Source: JAQVUB01 sp033809415 (GTDB taxonomy: Bacteria; Verrucomicrobiota; Lentisphaeria; Oligosphaerales; Oligosphaeraceae). From it: DNA of 10,067 bases. The notes beneath the pieces are model-generated. The model was not told where the DNA came from. It ran no database searches and saw only the letters and a list, made by a program, of their open reading frames with translations. Below are positions 5,685-10,067 of this stretch, in pieces (within the stretch, counting starts at the first letter, position 1; each line of letters starts with the position of its first letter). The stretch covers positions 1 to 10,067 of the forward strand of contig JAPXLT010000175.1 of NCBI GenBank assembly GCA_033809415.1. The letters run 5' to 3'. The translations under genes and the position numbers were made by a program.

Positions 5685-6473
5685 ATGTTTAAGAATTCTG
5701 CGGAGATATCGCCAAATTGCTTTCGGCGACTGCGTTTTACTTTAATTGAACTGCTGGTTGTAGTGGCCATTATTGCCGTGTTGGCGTCCATGTTGCTGCC
5801 GGCCTTGGGAAAAGCCCGGCAGAAAGCCAAAATGATTGCTTGTGCAAACAAGCAGCGCCAGATCGCCACGAGCATGTTTTTCTATTCCGGTGACAGTGAC
5901 GATTGGTTCCCCCCAATGTATTTGGGGCGCCATGATAATCCTGGCGAAAAATGCGTGGTTTTTTCCAGATACAGCATTTTTACCAAGAACTACTTTGGTG
6001 AACCCCAGCAGGTCATCGACGGTCTGGCTGATGCAACGCATGATGTCTATCATTGTGAAATCAACATGCAGCTGAGCCCGACCTATGCAGAGGATGCGTC
6101 TAAATATCGCAAAGGGCAAATCCGCTACGGATCGTTTGTGTATAACGATTTTTTCACCAATATCCCGCTTTCCGCTGAAACATACGCAGTATCCAGTTCT
6201 GCGGCCAAACGACTGGCTGTGCCGGCCATGAAGATCAAACTCCCGGCGATCTGCGCTTTGATCTGCGACGGCTACACCGGCTCCTCCCACATGGGCGGAA
6301 GTCAGCAATATCCCCATGGATTCAAGGCGAATGTCGCGTATTTTGATGGTCACATCGGGCAAATGGACTATGCAAACCGCAATCGCCTGTCTGGCAGCGT
6401 ATCCAAAAAAACGACTAGCGTGACTACAGTGTCCATCAATCTCACAGGACATCCTGACAGTATCGTGTATTGA
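5685..6473 (+). CDS. Type II secretion-type pseudopilin with H-X9-DG domain
   Basis: A 262-residue prepilin-like protein. The leader has basic residues (RRLR, 14-17). FTLIELL begins at Phe18 with Glu22 at mature position +5, followed by a hydrophobic helix (about 18-38) and KARQKAK. The rest is a periplasmic domain ending with HGFKANVAYFDGHIG, where His211 and Asp221-Gly222 give the H-X9-DG motif of prepilin-processing-associated proteins of the PVC bacteria. The residue before the cleavage site is Arg17 rather than the usual Gly, so the prepilin peptidase must accept this. I chose the ATG at 5685 because AGGAG lies 8 nt upstream; the in-frame GTG at 5640 would add 15 residues of poorly fitting charged sequence. 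It lies 37 nt before the secreted lyase-like gene. It may be a pseudopilin subunit that helps export or display that enzyme; this is inferred from position. Confidence 0.9.
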   Translation: MFKNSAEISPNCFRRLRFTLIELLVVVAIIAVLASMLLPALGKARQKAKMIACANKQRQIATSMFFYSGDSDDWFPPMYLGRHDNPGEKCVVFSRYSIFTKNYFGEPQQVIDGLADATHDVYHCEINMQLSPTYAEDASKYRKGQIRYGSFVYNDFFTNIPLSAETYAVSSSAAKRLAVPAMKIKLPAICALICDGYTGSSHMGGSQQYPHGFKANVAYFDGHIGQMDYANRNRLSGSVSKKTTSVTTVSINLTGHPDSIVY

Positions 6474-6510
6474 AAAATACGAGTCAATTTTATCATCGAC
6501 GGAGAAGAAA

Positions 6511-9500
6511 ATGCATTTGCTTGCGCTGTTTGTAGCTGCAATTCTTTGTGTCCATGTTTCAGCGAAGGACGACAACCTGATTCCCAATAGCAGTTTTGAA
6601 TACGGTGATTGCATGGCGGACCTCTTGATCTGGAACCGCATGCGAAATGTCCCGCTCGAGTATCATGGCAATTGGGAGATCGACAGCAAAGCCGCGTATG
6701 AGGGCGAGAAATGCATTGCCGGAACGGATGAATTGCTCTTGAGCTATGAAAATTACGGTGCGGTTGCCAACATGCATATTTTATCATTCTATTTGAAAAC
6801 AGATCGTATTGGGGGCAATTGCACCGTATGCTTTTCTGCCTATATCAATCATGAGCGCATGGTAACTCAGAGTGAAACTTTTCAACTCGATTCAGAATGG
6901 AAGCAATATCAGCTGGTTATTAATAAGCCATTCGGCGGGGGGATACGTAGGCATGGCAGCATATTCGGCCCGATACAGGTTCGCGTAAGTCCCGTTGACG
7001 GATGCAAAGTCTGGCTGGATGCCATCTATCTGGGGACTGGCGACGGCACTTATCAGCCTGATCAAAAAGTATTTATGCAGCTGGCAGCAGAGCCGGAGGC
7101 GTCTTCTGCCCGAGATATCGACGTGAATCAGCTGGCTGCAACAACGGCAACTGGCGAAGCAACCTTTGTGGTCGCTGCAAAAAAGAGCGGCAGGCAAGTG
7201 CCATTGCAGGGAGTCATGCCGTTTGCACCGGGCTTGGTTGGCAGGAATACCCGATTTCAGCTGAAAAGCAATGGTCAAGCGATCCCTTGTCAAGTCACTC
7301 CCCTGGCAGTTTGGCCGGACGGGAAATCATTGCAGACTGTCCTGGTTGAATTTTCCGGTGATGTCCAGGCGGAAGGGCGGCAAACGCTGACTCTTGCTTA
7401 TGCTCCAGGAGAAAGCGCCAAACCATCCATGCTTGCAGTGCAAGAGGACGACCTTGTCAATGTCCGCTTCGGAAATGGCTTGCGCATGTTTGTCAAGGCT
7501 GGCAGCCCCAGGATTTGGGAAAAAATTTGCACTGAAGATGGCAGGGAAATGCTGGGGTCGGCCCTTCTTCTGGGGAAAGACCTTTCCGGCAAAACCTATC
7601 AGGCGAATGCGGGACGTGTTGAAATCGAGCGAAACGGCCCGCTCTCCGCGGTAATAATGCGTTCCGGCATGATCATGGATGAGCAGGGGTGCACTTTGGG
7701 GCACTACAGTGTCAGACTTACTTGCCGTCAGCATGAACGCGCTCTCCACCTGGAAATGAATGTCAGCAATACTACCCAGGATCAGGATTTTCTGATAAGG
7801 GAAATCTTCTGGCAGGCGGAATTACCAGGTGCACCCCGGCAACTCTGCGGTCCCTTGGGCGAGTTCCCTGTCGGAGCAGACGCAAAGCTTTTGCTGTCCG
7901 CCGATCCGGAATCACAAAAATATGCGCTGAGCCAATTCTCTGATGGGCAAATCAGTGCTTCTTCCGAAAGCAGCCAGGCGCTGCATCTCGATAGCGGGGA
8001 TTTCCGCGTCCAATTTCTGCAAGCAGGAAAATATTATCCGGCCATGCTGGGTGCAGCCAAGGATGGGCGAACACTGCGGGGATACTTCTGGCCTGCCGCA
8101 CCTGTTAAAGCGCTGAGTCTGTGGAGAGGGCTATCTGCAACCCGGGAGTTCAGGCTGGAATTCAATCCGGAAAATTCCCCGGAGTATTTCGATGATCCGG
8201 CTGTCGTCCTGCCTTCTTCAGAAGATTTTGCCAAATCCGGAATCATGATTGCATTGGCACCGCAAAATCTGGAGAAATTCCCCCTGTTTGAACAGATTAT
8301 GAATAGCGATGGCGCCCTGGAACGCTGCCATTGGGATTCGATAGCCGAAAAATTCCAATATGGCCTGTTTGACTATGGTGATCATTTTGGCGACGGGGGC
8401 TGGGCAAACCTGGAATCCTATGAAGATTATTCCCTCTTCCATCGGGCACTCCGAGCAGAATCGGCGGAAATTTTCAGCGCGGCAACTGCCGCCGCCCGGC
8501 ATTACCGCGATGTCGATACAAACCAGAACCGCTTTCTGCCCAGTACACACAGCGCTAATCACGTAATAGGCGGGGTTGGCTTTGGACATGCCTGGGTGCA
8601 GGGGATTTTATCGGATTACCTGCTTACCGGGAATCTCCGCACGCGCGAAGTCGCCTGGAAAGTGGCCAAAGCGATCAAAAACATGCCGCCAAATCATAGC
8701 AGCATAGCCTCCGGACGAAACTTTGGCTTTTATCTGCTGACTCTGGCAAATTGCTATGGGGTCTTCAACGACCCGGCTTTCGTCCAGCGCTTTCGGGAAC
8801 AGCTGCAATATCAAATCGAGAAGCATTCCGCTCCGCTTGCGGAATCGGAGATGCGGATGCAGCGCACGGACCTTCCCCGGCAGGGTTCCCTGTTTTACAC
8901 CAGTTATTCGGGGTTGGTTCCTTTTCATTGCTGGTATGGCTTGCTGGGCATGGAGCTGATGTATGAATTTACCCGGGAGCCGTTTATTCTCGAAGTTCTC
9001 AAAGACCAGCTCCCAAATATCATGAACCTGGAAATGACCTATCGCCCGCAAATCGAGACCAACTGGCCAGGCCTGCCTGCCGAGAAGGCATTGCCGACCA
9101 TGGCGACGGATTATCTGTATGGCCGCGGCGCACTGTTTTATCCGGTCATGGTCAAATACACGCAAATTACCGGCGAACCACGTTGGAAAGACTTGGCGCT
9201 TGATGCAGCATACACCGGATTGCTGGGCGGACGGCGTAAATGTGGCCTGCAAGATATCTTCATGGCCTCGGCACTACTGGACCTGCCAGACGATTTTTTG
9301 GAGACAGACCAGGTGAATAAAATTCAAAACCTGCTCTGGCAGGCAGCCAGCCCAACCCTTTTAAATGGCGATTTTTCAACATGGCTCCCCTACAGGGATC
9401 TAGTTATTCCCAAAAATGGTCTTGGCAAACCAATCTATCCGAACTGGGCAGTTGAAAAACCCTATCCGCGCAACTGGCATTTTGTCGAGGGAAAGCAAAT

Positions 9501-9990
9501 TATATCTTCCATGTTCATGCGTTTCCGTCCGGAATACTATGAAATCGATCATGAAGACTACGGCTTGCAGGCGCCGGCCTTGCGCTTAGTGATGGAACAA
9601 AAGAAATGGAATTTGAAAAGCCAGGATTTGATCAGCGCAAAAACTCGCCTCGAACCAGGTGAATGGCTCTTCCAGTTTCGCTACAAACCCTCGGAAGGAC
9701 TTAGCTACATACGGATGAGGATTGTATTGAGCGACATGGAATTCATTCAAGGCAATCTCGAAGCGCAATTGCTCGAACAGCCCAGTTTGACGGATAATAG
9801 GCTAAACCTGAAGGACAGCAGGCTGGAATGCGAAGACGCGAATAAAGATGGATGGAAGCTGGCAAAAATTTATTTTTCTCTCCCAAAACGGCATATAGGC
9901 TGGCTGAAATTCAACACGGCTATAGCCCCGAAGTTCGAAAAAGCATCCATCCTGCTGGATGATTTCCAACTGGAAAAAATAACCCGATAA
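6511..9990 (+). CDS. Secreted exo-rhamnogalacturonan lyase-like protein (PcRGLX/PL26-type) with flanking binding modules
   Basis: A 1159-residue protein. A type I signal peptide (about 1-18, cleavage after HVSA) is odd in having no Lys or Arg before the hydrophobic core. Next: a galactose-binding-like module (about 22-176, NLIPNSSFEYG to VWLDAIYLGTG); a linker; a RIFT-barrel-like domain (about 225-300, PLQGVMPFAPGLV); a second beta-rich domain (about 310-580); an alpha/alpha-toroid domain (about 605-925, with GDHFGDGGW at 623-631, ARHYRDVDT at 662-670, His680, His684 and GHAWVQG at 692-698); and a C-terminal binding-like module (about 948-1157, LLNGDFSTW to ILLDDFQLE). The middle three domains follow the PcRGLX plan, whose known member cleaves rhamnogalacturonan with a lyase mechanism. 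True substrate and active residues are not proven here. Start: ATG at 6511 after CGGAGA. Second gene of the pseudopilin operon. Reads through without a frameshift. Confidence 0.8.
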   Translation: MHLLALFVAAILCVHVSAKDDNLIPNSSFEYGDCMADLLIWNRMRNVPLEYHGNWEIDSKAAYEGEKCIAGTDELLLSYENYGAVANMHILSFYLKTDRIGGNCTVCFSAYINHERMVTQSETFQLDSEWKQYQLVINKPFGGGIRRHGSIFGPIQVRVSPVDGCKVWLDAIYLGTGDGTYQPDQKVFMQLAAEPEASSARDIDVNQLAATTATGEATFVVAAKKSGRQVPLQGVMPFAPGLVGRNTRFQLKSNGQAIPCQVTPLAVWPDGKSLQTVLVEFSGDVQAEGRQTLTLAYAPGESAKPSMLAVQEDDLVNVRFGNGLRMFVKAGSPRIWEKICTEDGREMLGSALLLGKDLSGKTYQANAGRVEIERNGPLSAVIMRSGMIMDEQGCTLGHYSVRLTCRQHERALHLEMNVSNTTQDQDFLIREIFWQAELPGAPRQLCGPLGEFPVGADAKLLLSADPESQKYALSQFSDGQISASSESSQALHLDSGDFRVQFLQAGKYYPAMLGAAKDGRTLRGYFWPAAPVKALSLWRGLSATREFRLEFNPENSPEYFDDPAVVLPSSEDFAKSGIMIALAPQNLEKFPLFEQIMNSDGALERCHWDSIAEKFQYGLFDYGDHFGDGGWANLESYEDYSLFHRALRAESAEIFSAATAAARHYRDVDTNQNRFLPSTHSANHVIGGVGFGHAWVQGILSDYLLTGNLRTREVAWKVAKAIKNMPPNHSSIASGRNFGFYLLTLANCYGVFNDPAFVQRFREQLQYQIEKHSAPLAESEMRMQRTDLPRQGSLFYTSYSGLVPFHCWYGLLGMELMYEFTREPFILEVLKDQLPNIMNLEMTYRPQIETNWPGLPAEKALPTMATDYLYGRGALFYPVMVKYTQITGEPRWKDLALDAAYTGLLGGRRKCGLQDIFMASALLDLPDDFLETDQVNKIQNLLWQAASPTLLNGDFSTWLPYRDLVIPKNGLGKPIYPNWAVEKPYPRNWHFVEGKQIISSMFMRFRPEYYEIDHEDYGLQAPALRLVMEQKKWNLKSQDLISAKTRLEPGEWLFQFRYKPSEGLSYIRMRIVLSDMEFIQGNLEAQLLEQPSLTDNRLNLKDSRLECEDANKDGWKLAKIYFSLPKRHIGWLKFNTAIAPKFEKASILLDDFQLEKITR

Positions 9991-9994
9991 AAAA

Positions 9995-10067
9995 GGGTGC
10001 AGGGGGCAGGGGGCAGGGTGAAGGGTGAAGGGTGAAGGGTGAAGGGTGAAGGGTGAAGGGTGAAGGG
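9995..10067 (+). repeat. G-rich heptamer array directly after the lyase gene, cut by the window end
   Basis: It begins four bases after the TAA. Units in register: GGGTGCA, two GGGGGCA, then seven GGGTGAA, then GGG at the window edge. Runs of three or more G with 4-nt loops fit the G-quadruplex rule on the coding strand. The first units are the reverse complement of those at 5449-5511. The true length is unknown because the window ends inside it. Confidence 0.95.

Noticed and set aside
6511..6570. Lipoprotein signal at Cys13 of the lyase-like protein
   Set aside because: The residues before the Cys (AIL) do not fit a lipobox; a type I cleavage after VSA fits better.
5742..6641. Minus-strand open frame of 299 codons over the pseudopilin gene
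   Set aside because: The plus strand encodes a clear pseudopilin with expected motifs; the antisense frame shows no domain and crosses two genes.
8608..9252. Minus-strand open frame of 214 codons inside the lyase gene
   Set aside because: It is antisense to the conserved toroid domain and no family features are seen.

Overview
The window looks like a chromosomal piece of a Lentisphaerota-type bacterium (PVC superphylum, Victivallis/Lentisphaera-like). The main pointer is a secretion pseudopilin with an FTLIELLVVVAIIAVLA-type N-terminus and a C-terminal H-X9-DG motif, directly followed by a very large secreted polysaccharide lyase-like protein. That pairing and the dense intergenic repeats fit this group; the taxonomic call is an inference, since no rRNA is present. 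I found no tRNA, rRNA, CRISPR, transposase or phage gene.

Layout: (1) 1-172, a composite repeat region. (2) 173-2762, two plus-strand genes: recD (exodeoxyribonuclease V alpha chain) and a cytoplasmic SGNH/GDSL hydrolase. A repeat module joins them; it carries the recD stop codon at one end and the ribosome-binding site of the next gene at the other. (3) 2763-3153, a gene-free composite repeat with hairpins. (4) 3154-5091, two minus-strand genes: a calcineurin-like metallophosphoesterase, then a sugar-phosphate isomerase/epimerase-like TIM barrel, joined by the same linker module. (5) 5092-5684, gene-free: an 11-bp tandem array, paired hairpins, a shared 40-bp stem-loop module, a C-rich heptamer array, and the leader of the next operon. 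(6) 5685-9990, an apparent operon of the pseudopilin and a 1159-residue secreted protein of the PcRGLX (PL26-like exo-rhamnogalacturonan lyase) type. (7) 9995-10067, a G-rich heptamer array cut by the window edge.

How the genes work together: the pseudopilin and lyase-like protein probably serve extracellular carbohydrate use (pectin or another acidic polysaccharide). The SGNH hydrolase, isomerase-like protein and phosphoesterase lack visible export signals and are probably cytoplasmic; they could act on sugar-derived substrates, but this is not shown. RecD belongs to DNA repair and has no recB or recC partner in the window.

The most unusual content is not a protein. The intergenic space is built almost wholly from a small set of repeat modules: a TTAACCACGAAC/CACGAAAA module, an 11-bp TTTACACGGAC array, a GATCGG-rich stretch, GC-rich hairpins, a 40-bp stem-loop and 7-bp G-rich arrays. 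They recur in the same order and touch gene ends. Three of the six stop codons lie inside the first module. Two linkers built from it have nearly equal stop-to-start spacing (43 and 42 nt). Inverted copies of different modules bracket gene pairs.
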